Source: Mycobacterium sp. (GTDB lineage Bacteria; Actinomycetota; Actinomycetes; Mycobacteriales; Mycobacteriaceae). Taken from it: a stretch of 64,000 nt of DNA. The position numbers were made by a program, and so were the translations under genes. Where the stretch lies: the NCBI RefSeq assembly GCF_004298145.1, contig NZ_SCRH01000026.1:27597-91596 (forward strand), in the 5' to 3' direction. Of this stretch, positions 15,795 to 28,676 are shown piece by piece. The notes beneath the pieces were generated by a model that worked only from the letters and a program-made list of their open reading frames with translations, was not told where the DNA came from and did not search any database. How positions within the stretch are numbered: position 1 is the first letter of the stretch; each line of letters begins with the position of its first letter.

Positions 15795-18515
15795 GTGCAG
15801 ACACACGAGATCAGGAAAAGGTTTCTTGATCATTTCGTGAAGGCGGGCCACACCGAGGTGCCGAGCGCGTCGGTGGTCCTCGATGATCCCAACCTGCTGT
15901 TCGTCAACGCGGGCATGGTCCAGTTCGTACCGTTTTTCCTGGGCGCTCGCACCCCGGAATACTCGACTGCCACCAGCATCCAGAAGTGCATCCGCACCCC
16001 CGATATCGACGAGGTCGGGATCACCACCCGGCACAACACGTTCTTCCAGATGGCCGGCAATTTCTCGTTCGGCGACTATTTCAAGCGCCGCGCCATCGAG
16101 CTGGCGTGGACTCTGCTGACCAACAGCGTCGAGCGGGGCGGCTACGGGCTGGATCCCGAACGGATCTGGGCGACGGTCTATTTCGACGACGACGAGGCCG
16201 TGCAACTGTGGCAGGAAATCGCCGGGTTGCCCGAAGAGCGCATCCAGCGTCGCGGCATGGCCGACAACTACTGGTCGATGGGCATCCCCGGGCCCTGTGG
16301 CCCCTCCTCGGAGATCTACTACGACCGGGGACCGGAGTTCGGGGTCGAGGGCGGGCCGGCGGTCAACGAGGACCGCTACATCGAGATCTGGAACCTCGTG
16401 TTCATGCAGAACGAGCGCGGCGAGGGCACGGGCAAGGAAGACTTCGAGATCCTCGGGCCGTTGCCCCGCAAGAACATTGACACCGGCATGGGCGTGGAGC
16501 GGGTCGCGTTCATCCTCCAAGGCGTGCACAACGTCTATGAGACCGACCTGATGCGGCCGGTCATCGATACCGTGGCCGCGCGGGCGCCGCGCGGGTACGA
16601 CGTCGGCAACCACGACGACGATGTGCGCTACCGGGTCATCGCCGACCACAGCCGCACCGCGGCCATCCTGATCGGCGACGGCGTCACACCCGGCAACGAC
16701 GGCCGCGGATACGTGTTGCGCCGGCTGCTGCGCCGGGTGATCCGCTCGGCCAAGCTGCTCGACATCGAGGGCCCCATCGTCGGCGACCTGATGGCCACCG
16801 TGCGCGACGCGATGGGCCAGTCGTATCCGGAACTCACCGCCGATTTCGACCGGATCAGGCGCATCGCCGTCGCCGAGGAGACCGCGTTCAACCGCACGCT
16901 GGTAGCGGGATCGAAATTGTTCGACGAGGTCGCCGGCACCACCAAAGCCTCAGGTGCGAAAGCTATTTCGGGTTCGGATGCCTTCACCCTGCACGACACC
17001 TACGGATTCCCGATCGAGCTCACGCTGGAGATGGCATCCGAGGCCGGCCTGCGCGTGGACGAGATCGGTTTCCGGGAACTGATGGCCGAGCAGCGGCGCC
17101 GCGCCAAGGCCGACGCCGACGCGCGCAAACACGCGCACGCCGACCTGAGCGCGTACCGCGAACTGGTCGACGCCGGCCCGACCGAGTTCACGGGTTTTGA
17201 TGAATTGTCTTCCGAGGCACGGGTTTTAGGTATCTTCGTCGACGGCAAGCGGGTGCCGGTGGTCACGCACGGCACAGAGGGGGCCGATCGCGTCGAACTC
17301 GTGCTGGACCGCACCCCGCTCTACGCCGAGTCGGGCGGGCAGATCGCCGACGAGGGCGCCATCAGCGGGACGGGGGCCGGCGGGAGCGCCCGCGCGGCGG
17401 TCACCGACGTGCAGAAGATCGCCAAAACCCTGTGGGTGCATCGGGTCAACGTCGAGTCCGGGGAATTCGTGGAGGGCGACACCGTCGTCGCGGCGGTGGA
17501 CCCCGGCTGGCGCAAGGGCGCCACCCAGGGGCACTCGGGTACTCACATGGTGCACGCCGCGCTGCGACAAGTGCTGGGGCCCAACGCCGTTCAGGCCGGC
17601 TCACTGAACCGTCCGGGCTACCTGCGCTTCGACTTCAACTGGCAGGGCCCGCTGTCCGACGAGCAGCGCACCCAGGTCGAGGAAGTGACAAACCAGGCCG
17701 TGCAGGCCGACTTCGAGGTGCACACCTTCCTCGAGCAGCTGGACAAGGCCAAGGCGATGGGCGCGATGGCCATGTTCGGCGAGGCCTACCCGGACGAGGT
17801 GCGGGTGGTCGAGATCGGCGGGCCGTTCTCACTGGAGCTCTGCGGTGGCACCCACGTGCACAACTCGGCGCAGATCGGTCCGGTGACCATCCTGGGCGAA
17901 TCGTCGGTCGGCTCCGGGGTGCGCCGGGTCGAGGCCTACGTCGGGCTGGAGTCGTTCCGGCACCTGGCCAAGGAGCGTGCGCTGATGGCCGGGCTGGCGT
18001 CGTCGCTGAAGGTGCCGTCCGACGAGGTGCCCGCCCGGGTGGCCAACCTGGTGGAGCGGCTCAAGGCGGCGGAGAAGGAACTCGAGCGCGCCCGGCTGGC
18101 CGGCGCGAAGGCCGCCGCCACCAACGCCGCGGCTGGCGCGGAGCGTATCGGTAACGTCCGGGTGGTGGCGCAACGCATGTCCGGCGGGATGACGGCGGCC
18201 GACCTGCGCTCCCTGGTCGGCGATATCCGCGGCAAGCTGGGTAGCGATCCCGCGGTGGTCGCGCTGATCTCCGTGATTTCCGCGGGGCCCGAGGGTGAGA
18301 GCGCAAGCGTGCCGTATGCGGTCGCGGCCAATCAGGCCGCCCAGGATCTGGGGATCCGCGCCGACGACCTGGTCAAGCAGCTCGCCGCGACGGTCGAGGG
18401 TCGCGGCGGCGGCAAGGCGGATCTGGCGCAGGGCTCCGGCAAGGACGCGGCCGGCATCGACGCCGCGCTCGACGCCGTCCGCTCCGAGATCGCCGCGATA
18501 GCGCGGGTCGGTTGA
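15795..18515 (+). CDS. alaS: Alanyl-tRNA synthetase
   Basis: The GTG at 15795 ([14 protein letters not shown]) gives 906 residues, close to the mycobacterial length. The class II catalytic core is at the N-terminus ([31 protein letters not shown]). The editing domain has HSGTHMVH (His at about 580) and CGGTHV (Cys at about 683), which bind zinc and clear mischarged Ser- and Gly-tRNA. A coiled-coil and C-Ala domain close the protein. It charges tRNA-Ala in the cytoplasm. The next gene starts directly after the stop codon. Confidence 0.97.
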   Translation: MQTHEIRKRFLDHFVKAGHTEVPSASVVLDDPNLLFVNAGMVQFVPFFLGARTPEYSTATSIQKCIRTPDIDEVGITTRHNTFFQMAGNFSFGDYFKRRAIELAWTLLTNSVERGGYGLDPERIWATVYFDDDEAVQLWQEIAGLPEERIQRRGMADNYWSMGIPGPCGPSSEIYYDRGPEFGVEGGPAVNEDRYIEIWNLVFMQNERGEGTGKEDFEILGPLPRKNIDTGMGVERVAFILQGVHNVYETDLMRPVIDTVAARAPRGYDVGNHDDDVRYRVIADHSRTAAILIGDGVTPGNDGRGYVLRRLLRRVIRSAKLLDIEGPIVGDLMATVRDAMGQSYPELTADFDRIRRIAVAEETAFNRTLVAGSKLFDEVAGTTKASGAKAISGSDAFTLHDTYGFPIELTLEMASEAGLRVDEIGFRELMAEQRRRAKADADARKHAHADLSAYRELVDAGPTEFTGFDELSSEARVLGIFVDGKRVPVVTHGTEGADRVELVLDRTPLYAESGGQIADEGAISGTGAGGSARAAVTDVQKIAKTLWVHRVNVESGEFVEGDTVVAAVDPGWRKGATQGHSGTHMVHAALRQVLGPNAVQAGSLNRPGYLRFDFNWQGPLSDEQRTQVEEVTNQAVQADFEVHTFLEQLDKAKAMGAMAMFGEAYPDEVRVVEIGGPFSLELCGGTHVHNSAQIGPVTILGESSVGSGVRRVEAYVGLESFRHLAKERALMAGLASSLKVPSDEVPARVANLVERLKAAEKELERARLAGAKAAATNAAAGAERIGNVRVVAQRMSGGMTAADLRSLVGDIRGKLGSDPAVVALISVISAGPEGESASVPYAVAANQAAQDLGIRADDLVKQLAATVEGRGGGKADLAQGSGKDAAGIDAALDAVRSEIAAIARVG

Positions 18516-19061
18516 GTGGTCTCCGCACAGCACCGCGTTCCCGACCGGCCCGACGATCCTGACCAGGACAATCCGGGGCGGAGACCCCGACCCGGGAGGA
18601 GCCTCGGCATCGACGTGGGCACCGTGCGCATCGGCGTTGCCTGCAGCGACCCCGACGCCATCCTGGCCACCCCGGTGGAGACCGTGCGCCGCGACCGCTC
18701 CGGCAAACACCTGCGGCGGCTGGCCGCGTTGGTCGCCGAATACGAGGCGGTCGAGGTGGTCGTCGGGTTGCCCCGCACGCTGGCCGACCGCACCGGTCCC
18801 TCGGCGCTCGACGCGATCGAGCTGGCCAGCAAACTAGAAGAAATGCTGGCCCGCCGAGTTCCCCCGACTCCCGTGCGGCTGGTCGACGAGCGGCTGACCA
18901 CCGTGGCCGCGCAGCGATCGCTGCGCGCGGCCGGTGTGCGGGCCAAGGAGCAGCGTGCGGTGATCGATCAGGCGGCGGCGGTGGCGATCCTGCAGAGTTG
19001 GCTGGATCGACGCCGCGCCACCCCGACTGGGCCGGCGCCGGGGGAGCGCAGCGATGGTTGA
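18516..19061 (+). CDS. ruvX: Putative Holliday junction resolvase / pre-16S rRNA nuclease YqgF
   Basis: The GTG directly follows the alaS TGA. The 181-residue protein has a short charged N-terminal extension, then the RNase H-like core: [17 protein letters not shown] with the first catalytic Asp, [27 protein letters not shown] and a final [14 protein letters not shown] with the last acidic residue. The family matures the 5' end of 16S rRNA in E. coli and was earlier called a Holliday junction resolvase. It overlaps mltG by eight bases. Confidence 0.92.
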   Translation: MVSAQHRVPDRPDDPDQDNPGRRPRPGRSLGIDVGTVRIGVACSDPDAILATPVETVRRDRSGKHLRRLAALVAEYEAVEVVVGLPRTLADRTGPSALDAIELASKLEEMLARRVPPTPVRLVDERLTTVAAQRSLRAAGVRAKEQRAVIDQAAAVAILQSWLDRRRATPTGPAPGERSDG

Positions 19062-20298
19062 CAGCGCACGGCGTGAACGAGCCGAACCCGAGGCCGTGGG
19101 TCCGCCGCGGCGCAGGTCGAGCCGCTCGGCCCGGAATCAGGCGGAGCGGGGCCGTCGGCGCCGGCGCGTCGCCCTGAAGACGGCGCTGGCACTGGTGGCC
19201 GTGATCGTGGTGGCGGGTGTATTCGCGGGCGGCAAACTGTGGCACGCCGTGTTCGGGCCCGGTGACGACTACACCGGAAATGGCAAGCGCGACATCGTGA
19301 TTCAGATCAAGGACGGTGACTCGACCACCATGGTCGGGGAGACGTTGCAGAACGAGCAGGTGATCAAGACCGTCCGCGCATTCGTCAGCGCCGCGCACGG
19401 CAACAGCAAGATCTCCTCGATCCAGCCCGGCTTCTACCGCATGCGTACCGAAATCCCGGCGGCCAACGCCGTCGCGCGGTTGGCCGACCCGAACAGCCGG
19501 GTGGGCCGGTTGGTCATCCCGGAGGGCCGTCAGCTCGACGACACCACCGACATGAAGACCAACGTGGTGAATCCCGGTATCTTCACGCTGATCTCGCGGG
19601 CCACGTGCGTGGATTTCGACGGGGACCAGCGGTGCGTCCCGGTGCGGGACCTGCGCGCGGCCGCCACCAACAGCAGTACCGCGGCGCTGGCGGTGCCGCC
19701 GTGGGCCGTCGAGCCGGTCACCGAGCTCGGCAAGGACCACCGCCGCATCGAGGGGCTGATCGCGCCGGGGACCTTCAATGTCGATCCGTCCGCGCCGCCC
19801 GAGACCATCCTGTCGAACCTGATCAGCGCGGGGGCCGTGGAATACCTGAAGTCCGGGCTCATCGACACCGCCCAGGCGATGGGTCTGTCGCCCTACGACA
19901 TCCTGGTGGTGGCGTCGCTGGTGCAGCAGGAGTCCAAGTCGCAGGACTTCGCGAAGGTCGCGCGGGTCATCTACAACCGCCTGCACGCGCGCCACACGCT
20001 GGAGTTCGACTCGACCGTCAACTACCCGCTGGACCGCCGGGAGGTGGCCACCACCGACGGCGATCGCGCCCAGAAAACGCCGTGGAACACCTACGTGTCG
20101 CAGGGCTTGCCGGCCACGGCGATCTGTTCGCCCGGCATCGAGGCCCTGAACGCCGCCGAGCATCCCGAACCCGGCGACTGGTTGTACTTCGTCACCATCG
20201 ACGGCCAGGGGACGACGCTGTTCACCAAGGATTATCAGCAGCATCTGGCCAACATCGAGCTGGCTAAGCACAACGGTGTCCTCGATTCCGCCCGCTGA
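19054..20298 (+). CDS. mltG: Endolytic murein transglycosylase MltG
   Basis: This 414-residue protein has a basic cytoplasmic N-terminus, one transmembrane helix (about 42-62, [20 protein letters not shown]), a LysM-like subdomain (about 85-160) and the YceG catalytic domain. The active-site Glu is E293 in [10 protein letters not shown]. The usual motif YNRL and a Pro-Trp-Asn-Thr-Y region ([21 protein letters not shown]) are present. The enzyme cleaves nascent glycan strands in the periplasm and is thought to terminate peptidoglycan polymerisation. It overlaps ruvX (8 bp) and aroE (23 bp). Confidence 0.93.
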   Translation: MVDSARRERAEPEAVGPPRRRSSRSARNQAERGRRRRRVALKTALALVAVIVVAGVFAGGKLWHAVFGPGDDYTGNGKRDIVIQIKDGDSTTMVGETLQNEQVIKTVRAFVSAAHGNSKISSIQPGFYRMRTEIPAANAVARLADPNSRVGRLVIPEGRQLDDTTDMKTNVVNPGIFTLISRATCVDFDGDQRCVPVRDLRAAATNSSTAALAVPPWAVEPVTELGKDHRRIEGLIAPGTFNVDPSAPPETILSNLISAGAVEYLKSGLIDTAQAMGLSPYDILVVASLVQQESKSQDFAKVARVIYNRLHARHTLEFDSTVNYPLDRREVATTDGDRAQKTPWNTYVSQGLPATAICSPGIEALNAAEHPEPGDWLYFVTIDGQGTTLFTKDYQQHLANIELAKHNGVLDSAR

Positions 20299-21103
20299 GC
20301 GCGCACCCAGAAAAGCGGCGGTGCTCGGCAAGCCCATCGCCCACTCGAAGTCCCCGCAATTGCACCTGGCCGCCTACCGCGCGCTGGGCCTGGCCGGCTG
20401 GACCTACGAGCGCATCGAATGCGATGCCGACCGGCTGCCCGGGGTGGTCGGCGGGTTCGGGCCCGAATGGGTCGGGGTGTCGGTGACCATGCCGGGCAAG
20501 TTCGCCGCTCTGCGGTTCGCCGACGAGCGCACCGACCGTGCGCAGCGGGTGGGGTCGGCCAACACCCTGGTGCGCACCCCGACGGGCTGGCGGGCCGACA
20601 ACACCGACATCGACGGCGTCGCGGGGGCGCTCGGGAGCGCCTCTGGATGGGCGCTGGTCTGTGGATCGGGCGGCACCGCGCCGGCGGCCGTCGCCGGCCT
20701 GGCCCAGCTGGGCGTCAGCGGCATCACCGTGGTGGCGCGCAATCCCGACAAGGCGGCCCGGCTGGTGGAGCTCGGAAACGCGATGGGTGTCGCGACACGG
20801 TTCTGCGACCTCGACGGCGGCGGGCTGGCCGACGAGGTGGCGGCCGCCGACGTGCTGGTCAGCACCATTCCGGCCGACGTGGCCGCGCGCTATGCCGGCA
20901 CCTTGTCCGCCGTCGGTGTGCTGCTCGACGCCGTCTACGACCCGTGGCCGACACCGCTGGCCGCCGCAGTGACCGCCGCCGGCGGCCGGGTGATCAGCGG
21001 CGTGCAGATGCTGCTGCATCAGGCGTTCGCGCAGGTGGAACAGTTCACCGGGCTCCCGGCGCCGCGCGAGGCGATGACTTGCGCGCTGGAGGCATCGGAT
21101 TAG
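20276..21103 (+). CDS. aroE: Shikimate dehydrogenase
   Basis: This 275-residue protein starts at a GTG inside the 3' end of mltG. It contains AVLGKPIAHSKSP (shikimate-binding serines), the catalytic pair K75 (VTMPGKFAAL) and D111 (ADNTDIDGV), and a glycine-rich NADP loop (VCGSGGTAPAAVAGLAQLG). It reduces 3-dehydroshikimate to shikimate with NADPH, the fourth step towards aromatic amino acids. It is the first aro gene of the cluster. Confidence 0.95.
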   Translation: MSSIPPAERAPRKAAVLGKPIAHSKSPQLHLAAYRALGLAGWTYERIECDADRLPGVVGGFGPEWVGVSVTMPGKFAALRFADERTDRAQRVGSANTLVRTPTGWRADNTDIDGVAGALGSASGWALVCGSGGTAPAAVAGLAQLGVSGITVVARNPDKAARLVELGNAMGVATRFCDLDGGGLADEVAAADVLVSTIPADVAARYAGTLSAVGVLLDAVYDPWPTPLAAAVTAAGGRVISGVQMLLHQAFAQVEQFTGLPAPREAMTCALEASD

Positions 21104-21113
21104 CCTGCCGCGC

Positions 21114-21569
21114 ATGCGGATTGCGGCGGTGTGTCTGGTGCTGGTCTGGTTGGCGGCGCTGAGCTGCTACGACATCCGCGAACGACGCTTGCCCAACGCG
21201 CTGACCCTGACCGGGGCCGGGGTAATCCTGGCGGTGGCCGCCCTGGCCGGGTGCGGGTCGTCGGCGCTGGCCGGAGCCGCCGCGCTGACCGCGGTCTATC
21301 TGTTGGTCCACGGGGTGGCGCCGGGCGGGATGGGGGCCGGTGACGTCAAGCTGGCCATCGGGTTGGGCGCGCTGACGGGTTGCTGCGGTGCCGGCGTGTG
21401 GTTCCTGGCGGCGGTGGCGGCGCCGCTGTTGACCGCGCTGGTCGGGGTGGTCGCCCGGCTTCGCGGCGGTGCCCACGGCGCGGCCGCCGCGGTGCCGCAC
21501 GGGCCGTCGATGTGTCTGGCCAGCGCGGTCGCGATCGGCCTGGTTCTCGACGGCGGAGCGCGGATTTAA
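21114..21569 (+). CDS. Prepilin peptidase-like A24 protein, peptidase core only (Rv2551c-like)
   Basis: This 151-residue membrane protein has about five helices. Both catalytic aspartates of type IV prepilin peptidases are present: YDIRERRLPN (about residue 21) and GGMGAGDVKLA (about residue 73). The cytoplasmic methylase domain found in PilD is missing, so only the peptidase half exists. No pilin gene is near. It lies between aroE and aroC on the same strand and is probably cotranscribed, but a role in shikimate synthesis is not expected. Confidence 0.85.
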   Translation: MRIAAVCLVLVWLAALSCYDIRERRLPNALTLTGAGVILAVAALAGCGSSALAGAAALTAVYLLVHGVAPGGMGAGDVKLAIGLGALTGCCGAGVWFLAAVAAPLLTALVGVVARLRGGAHGAAAAVPHGPSMCLASAVAIGLVLDGGARI

Positions 21570-21602
21570 GCCCACCCGGGCAGACATGGGAAGATGGGAC
21601 GC

Positions 21603-22807
21603 GTGTTGCGTTGGATCACAGCCGGGGAGTCGCATGGCCGTGCGCTGGTGGCCGTGCTCGAAGGCATGGTCGCCGGTGTGGAGGTCACCTCCCTCGACAT
21701 TTCGGAACAGTTGGCCCGTCGCCGGCTCGGTTACGGCCGCGGCGCCCGGATGGCATTCGAGCGGGACGCGGTGAGCGTGCTGTCCGGGGTGCGGCACGGC
21801 GTCACCCTGGGCGGGCCCATCGCCGTCGAGATCGGCAACACCGAATGGCCGAAGTGGGAAACCGTGATGTCGGCCGACCCGGTCGACCCGGGGGAGCTGG
21901 CCGACAGCGCGCGCAACGCCCCGCTCACCCGGCCACGGCCCGGCCACGCCGATTACGCGGGCATGCTCAAGTACGGTTTCGACGACGCCCGGCCGGTGCT
22001 GGAACGGGCCAGCGCCCGCGAGACCGCGGCCCGCGTCGCCGCGGCGACCGTCGCCCGGTCGTTCCTGCGTCAGGCGCTGGGCGTCGAGGTGCTCTCGCAC
22101 GTGATCGCGATCGGCCCGTCGGCGCCCTACGACGGGCCCCCGCCGGGTCCCGGAGACCTGGCCGCGATCGACGCCAGCCCGGTCCGCGCGTATGACGCGG
22201 CGGCGGAGAAGGCGATGATCACCGAGATCGAGGCGGCCAAAAAGGACGGCGACACCCTCGGCGGTGTGGTCGAGGTGGTGGCGCTGGGCCTGCCCGTCGG
22301 GCTGGGCTCGTTCACCAGCGGCGACAACCGGCTCGACAGCCAGCTCGCCGCCGCCGTCATGGGCATCCAGGCGATCAAGGGCGTCGAGATCGGCGACGGA
22401 TTCGAGACGGCTCGCCGCCGGGGCAGCCGCGCCCACGACGAGATGTACCCGGGCCCCGACGGCGTGGTCCGCTCGACCAACCGCGCGGGCGGGCTCGAGG
22501 GCGGCATGACCAACGGCCAAGCCTTGCGCGTGCGCGCCGCGATGAAGCCGATTTCCACCGTGCCGCGAGCGCTGGCCACCGTCGACATGGCGACCGGCGA
22601 CGAGGCCGTCGCGATCCACCAGCGCTCGGACGTGTGCGCGGTGCCGGCCGCCGGCGTGGTGGTCGAGGCCATGGTCGCGCTGGTGCTGGCCCGCGCGGCG
22701 CTGCAGAAATTCGGCGGCGATTCACTGGCCGAAACCCGCCGCAACGTCGAGGCCTACCAGCGTGCGGTCGCCGAGCGGGAGTCGCCGGCCGCCCGGGGCA
22801 CCGCGTG

Positions 22808-22808
<1 letters not shown>
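21603..22808 (+). CDS. aroC: Chorismate synthase
   Basis: The GTG at 21603 gives [15 protein letters not shown] and 401 residues, equal to the M. tuberculosis protein (there called AroF). An ATG nine bases upstream is possible. Signatures are [45 protein letters not shown] and [24 protein letters not shown]. It converts EPSP to chorismate with reduced FMN, the last step of the shikimate pathway. The stop overlaps the aroK start by one base. Confidence 0.96.
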
Positions 22809-24868
<2,060 letters not shown>

Positions 24869-24872
<4 letters not shown>

Positions 24873-25558
24873 TCCTTCTTCGGCTCTCCGCCCGGCTTGG
24901 TGTGCTCGTCGCCGGCCGTCGGGATGGCCTCGGTCTTCGGGTCGTCCTCGGTCTTGGCGATCGTCTCGGTGGGCCCCTCGCGCTCGGCCGTGGCGACCGC
25001 AGTGGTCCGCGCTTCGGCGTGGGCCGCTGGGATCTCACCGGTCGGAGTGTCATCGCCGCGAACGGCGGTGAACACATCGGTGTCACTGTCCCGCTGCTGC
25101 TTTGCGCCAAGGCCGTGGTGTTTTTCCGGCGTCTTCTCGAACTGCCGGTCCACCCGCCAGCGACCGACGGTCACGCCGATGATGCCGGGCAGGAAGACGC
25201 ACAGCGCGGTGAAGGCCGCGAACGTCGTCACCTCGTTGATCAGCCCCCCGGTGTACAGGCCGTTGTACACAAGCGCGATCAGCCAGGAGACGGCGCCACC
25301 GAGCAGACCCGCGACCAGGCCGGCCAGCAGCCAGGTCATCGCCAGATCGCCGCGGCGATCCGGATCGCGGTTGGCAATGGCGTCGGCCCGGCCGTCGAGA
25401 ACCCCCCACACGGCCACCGCGATGATGAACAGAATCAGCAGCGCCACGCTGAACAGACCAGCCTGCGTCTGCCACGCGTTGATCAGCGCACCTTGGAACA
25501 ATCGAACGACGACCATCGCCGCGGCGTACACCAATCCGCGCAGCATCCAGTTACTCAT
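24869..25558 (-). CDS. Four-helix membrane protein of the B-4DMT type (Rv2536-like)
   Basis: This 229-residue protein has an N-terminal half (about 1-140) with four transmembrane helices, among them [25 protein letters not shown] and [29 protein letters not shown]. The C-terminal 85 residues are hydrophilic and rich in Glu, Thr and Pro, probably disordered in the cytoplasm. The layout fits the actinobacterial B-4DMT transporter family; the substrate is unknown. It converges on aroQ and diverges from pepQ, whose start is 34 bases away. Confidence 0.75.
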
Positions 25559-25591
25559 GGCCCAAAAGCGTAGCGAGTACCGTCAAGACCC

Positions 25592-26710
25592 GTGACACAT
25601 TCTCAGCGTCGAGACAGGCTCAGGGCACAGCTTGAGACCAGCGGACTGGATGCGCTGCTGGTCACGGACCTGGTCAACGTCCGTTACCTCTCCGGATTCA
25701 CCGGGTCGAACGGTGCGTTGCTGGTGTTCGCCGATGATCGCGGCCCCGTGCTGGCGACCGATGGGCGCTACCGAACCCAGGCCGCCGAGCAGGCGCCGGA
25801 CCTCGAAGTCGCCATCGAGCGCGTACTGGGGCGCTACCTGGCCGGCCAGGCGGCCGAGGCGGGCGCCCGAAAACTGGGCTTTGAGAGCAACGTGGTCACC
25901 GTCGACGGATTCGACGCGCTGACCAGTGAGCTGGAGGGCCGGAAGGCGGCCACCGAGCTGGTGAAGGCCGCGGGGACCGTCGAAGCGTTGCGGGAGGTCA
26001 AAGACGCCGGCGAGGTCGCCCTACTGCGGCTGGCCTGCGAGGCGGCCGACGCCGCACTCACCGACCTGGTGGCGCGGGGCGGCCTGCGGCCCGGCCGCAC
26101 CGAACGCGAGGTCAGCCGCGAGCTGGAGGGCCTGATGCTCGACCACGGCGCGGATGCGATCTCGTTCGAGACCATCGTGGCCGCGGGCCCCAACTCGGCC
26201 ATCCCGCATCATCGCCCCACCGACGCGGCGCTGGCCGCCGGCGATTTCGTCAAGATCGACTTCGGCGCGCTGGTCGGCGGTTACCACTCCGACATGACGC
26301 GCACGTTCGTGCTCGGCAAGGCCGGTAAGGTCGCGGCCTGGCAGCTGGAGATCTACCTACTGGTCGCCGAGGCGCAGCGGGCCGGCCGGGAGGCGCTGCA
26401 CGCCGGCGCCGACCTGCGCGGGGTGGACGCCGCGGCCCGCCAGGTGATCGCCGACGCCGGCTACGGCGAGCAGTTCGGCCACAGTCTCGGCCATGGCGTG
26501 GGCCTGGAGATCCACGAGGCGCCGGGCATCGGCGCCACGTCCACCGGCACACTGCTGGCCGAATCCGTGGTGACGGTCGAGCCCGGCGTCTACCTGCCCG
26601 GGCGCGGCGGCGTCCGCATCGAGGACACCTTGGTGGTGCCGGAAAAGGGCCGCGCGCAGGCCCCGGAGCTGCTGACCAAGTTCCCCAAGGAGCTGGCCGT
26701 CCTGTCCTGA
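25592..26710 (+). CDS. pepQ: M24-family aminopeptidase / Xaa-Pro dipeptidase
   Basis: A GTG start gives 372 residues, as in Rv2535c. The N-terminal creatinase-like domain includes LLVTDLVNVRYLSGFTGSNG. The pita-bread catalytic domain has all five metal ligands: DFG (KIDFGALVGGYHSDMTRTF, two Asp), His in GHSLGHGVGLEIHEAP, Glu in VEPGVYLPG and Glu in RIEDTLVV. It is a cytoplasmic peptidase that removes N-terminal residues next to proline. It precedes efp on the same strand, an arrangement also seen in other bacteria. Confidence 0.9.
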   Translation: MTHSQRRDRLRAQLETSGLDALLVTDLVNVRYLSGFTGSNGALLVFADDRGPVLATDGRYRTQAAEQAPDLEVAIERVLGRYLAGQAAEAGARKLGFESNVVTVDGFDALTSELEGRKAATELVKAAGTVEALREVKDAGEVALLRLACEAADAALTDLVARGGLRPGRTEREVSRELEGLMLDHGADAISFETIVAAGPNSAIPHHRPTDAALAAGDFVKIDFGALVGGYHSDMTRTFVLGKAGKVAAWQLEIYLLVAEAQRAGREALHAGADLRGVDAAARQVIADAGYGEQFGHSLGHGVGLEIHEAPGIGATSTGTLLAESVVTVEPGVYLPGRGGVRIEDTLVVPEKGRAQAPELLTKFPKELAVLS

Positions 26711-26721
26711 CGACGCCCGCG

Positions 26722-26737
26722 AGCCCCTCCGGGGGCT
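26722..26737 (+). terminator. Hairpin after pepQ
   Basis: AGCCCC-TCCG-GGGGCT forms a six-pair stem eleven bases after the pepQ stop, followed by a second C-run. It has no U-tail. It may limit read-through into the small gene that follows. Confidence 0.35.
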
Positions 26738-26762
26738 TGCCCCCGCGAGTAAGGTCGGGTGC

Positions 26763-26987
26763 GTGAACGGGGTGGCACGGGGGTTGGCACGCCTGCGGGA
26801 TTTCCGGTGGGACATGTACGCCCAGCCGCTACGAGAGACGCGGCTGGAAATGCAGATCGTCTATTTCGCCGTGCACATTCCGTTCGCCGGCGGGGTCACG
26901 CTGCGCGTCCCGCTCTTGACGATGATCAAGCCGTTGCCCTCGCCTGAGGAGCCATCCCGGGTCGACCGCGAACAGGCCCACCGCTAG
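26763..26987 (+). CDS. Small protein of unknown function
   Basis: A GTG at 26763 opens 74 codons: VNGVARGLARLRDFRWDMYAQ...MQIVYFAVHIPFAGGVTLRVPLL and a hydrophilic end. The central part could be a short hydrophobic beta or membrane-associated segment. No family is recognised. The position between pepQ and efp on the same strand and the ordered codon use support translation, but it could be spurious. Confidence 0.4.
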   Translation: MNGVARGLARLRDFRWDMYAQPLRETRLEMQIVYFAVHIPFAGGVTLRVPLLTMIKPLPSPEEPSRVDREQAHR

Positions 26988-27045
26988 CGGCGTTCCGTCC
27001 GTCGGCCCCCGACCCCGGCCCGCGGGCCGCGGCAGGCGAGCACTC

Positions 27046-27051
27046 TAAACT
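27046..27051 (+). promoter_or_regulatory. Possible -10 element for efp
   Basis: TAAACT lies 62 bases before the efp GTG and downstream of the GC palindrome CGGCCCGCGGGCCG (27016-27029). No good -35 is visible. A GAGGAGA Shine-Dalgarno stands close to the start codon. Confidence 0.3.
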
Positions 27052-27113
27052 GGCCGACAAGCTACAGACAGTTCCGTAGACCACTGTCCATCCTCGAGGA
27101 GACATACCGAACC

Positions 27114-27677
27114 GTGGCAAGCACTGCCGATTTCAAGAATGGACTGGTGCTGGTGATCGACGGCCAGCTGTGGCAGATCGTCGAGTTCCAGCACGTCAAA
27201 CCGGGCAAGGGCCCGGCGTTCGTGCGGACCAAGCTGAAGAACGTGCTCTCGGGCAAGGTCGTCGACAAGACGTACAACGCCGGGGTGAAGGTGGAGACCG
27301 CCACCGTGGACCGGCGCGACACCACGTATTTGTACCGCGACGGCTCGGACTTCGTGTTCATGGACAGCCAGGACTACGAGCAGCACCCGCTGCCGGAGTC
27401 GCTGGTCGCCGACGCCGCCCGCTTCCTGCTCGAGGGCCTGCCCGTGCAGGTGGCGTTCCACAACGGCGCGCCGCTGTACATCGAGTTGCCGGTGTCGGTC
27501 GAACTCGAGGTCACCCACACCGAGCCCGGCCTGCAGGGCGACCGGTCCAGCGCCGGCACCAAGCCCGCCACCATGGAAACCGGGGCCGAGATCCAGGTGC
27601 CCCTGTTCATCAACACCGGGGACAAGCTGAAGGTGGACACGCGCGACGGCAGCTACCTGGGACGTGTCAACGCGTGA
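27114..27677 (+). CDS. efp: Translation elongation factor P
   Basis: This 187-residue protein has the three OB-like domains of EF-P. The tip loop [15 protein letters not shown] holds the Lys that is modified in some bacteria. Domain 3 carries the signature [28 protein letters not shown]. It relieves ribosome stalling at polyproline, which is notable given the proline-rich proteins encoded nearby. It overlaps nusB by four bases (GTGA). Confidence 0.97.
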   Translation: MASTADFKNGLVLVIDGQLWQIVEFQHVKPGKGPAFVRTKLKNVLSGKVVDKTYNAGVKVETATVDRRDTTYLYRDGSDFVFMDSQDYEQHPLPESLVADAARFLLEGLPVQVAFHNGAPLYIELPVSVELEVTHTEPGLQGDRSSAGTKPATMETGAEIQVPLFINTGDKLKVDTRDGSYLGRVNA

Positions 27678-28183
27678 GCCGGCCCGTTAAAGGGCGACAT
27701 CAGGCTCGCAAGCGTGCCGTCGACCTGTTGTTCGAAGCCGAGGCGCGTGGATTGAGCCCGGCGGAGGTTGTCGACATCCGTACCGGGCTGGCTGAGGCGA
27801 ACCCCGAAATCGCGCCCCTGCAGCCGTATACGGCCGCGGCGGCGCGGGGCGTCGGCGAACACGCGGCACACATCGACGACCTGATCAGCTCGCACCTGCA
27901 GGGCTGGACGCTGGACCGGCTGCCCGCCGTGGACCGCGCCATTCTGCGTGTCGCGGTGTGGGAGCTGCTGTATGCCGACGACGTGCCGGAACCGGTCGCC
28001 GTCGACGAGGCCGTCCGGCTGGCCAAGGAGCTGTCCACCGACGATTCGCCGGGCTTCGTCAACGGGGTGCTCGGGCACGTCATGCTGGTGACGCCGCAGA
28101 TCAGGGCGGCCGCAGCGGCCGTTCGGGGCGCGGTGGGTGACGACGCCGCCGACACAGCGGAGGACCACGGACCGCAGCCATGA
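27674..28183 (+). CDS. nusB: Transcription antitermination protein NusB
   Basis: The GTG at 27674 overlaps the efp stop and gives 169 residues. The all-helical NusB fold is evident: [19 protein letters not shown], then [24 protein letters not shown] and [24 protein letters not shown]. NusB with NusE (S10) binds the boxA RNA of rRNA operons. The C-terminal tail of about 25 residues is acidic and disordered. It overlaps the next gene by four bases. Confidence 0.95.
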   Translation: MSRPVKGRHQARKRAVDLLFEAEARGLSPAEVVDIRTGLAEANPEIAPLQPYTAAAARGVGEHAAHIDDLISSHLQGWTLDRLPAVDRAILRVAVWELLYADDVPEPVAVDEAVRLAKELSTDDSPGFVNGVLGHVMLVTPQIRAAAAAVRGAVGDDAADTAEDHGPQP

Positions 28184-28581
28184 CCCGGTTGGAGCTGCGC
28201 CTGGTCGTTGCGGCCGTGCTGGCTGCGACGGTGGTGGTGGGTGCGGTGGTGTGCGCCGCCTACGGGTGGACCGTCGTCGCCTCGGTGCTCTCGATCTACG
28301 CGCTGGGGGTGGGCGCCTGGCTCTGTCACTGCGTCGAACGGGTGGCCGTCGCCCGCCGCATCAGCACAGTGCGCTCGGCGGCCAGACCGCTGCAGCCGCT
28401 GCTGCCGGTGATGGCCGCGATCATGGGGCTGACGCAGGGCGTGGTGCGGGCGCTCAGCGACGTCACCGACCTGCCGGCCCGCCGCCTGGAGCTGCCCATG
28501 CTGCGGTGGGCGGACAGCACCCGGGGCAATCGGCGCCTCATAGACGGTGACGTCGAAAGTGACGACGAGCCGGATCGCTGA
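28180..28581 (+). CDS. Small membrane protein, Rv2532c-like
   Basis: This 133-residue protein has two adjacent N-terminal transmembrane helices (about 5-28 and 30-48) and a cytoplasmic helical region ([40 protein letters not shown]) with an acidic end. Its place after nusB and its length match Rv2532c. The function is unknown. Translation is coupled to nusB by the ATGA overlap. Confidence 0.75.
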   Translation: MTRLELRLVVAAVLAATVVVGAVVCAAYGWTVVASVLSIYALGVGAWLCHCVERVAVARRISTVRSAARPLQPLLPVMAAIMGLTQGVVRALSDVTDLPARRLELPMLRWADSTRGNRRLIDGDVESDDEPDR

Positions 28582-28676
28582 TCAAGCTGAGGTGAAATGA
28601 CCACGGGCGCGGCGCGGCGGGTTGACAATACGAGCTGGACCGCAGCGGCGGCGATCCGAGAAGAACAGGTGAGGTC

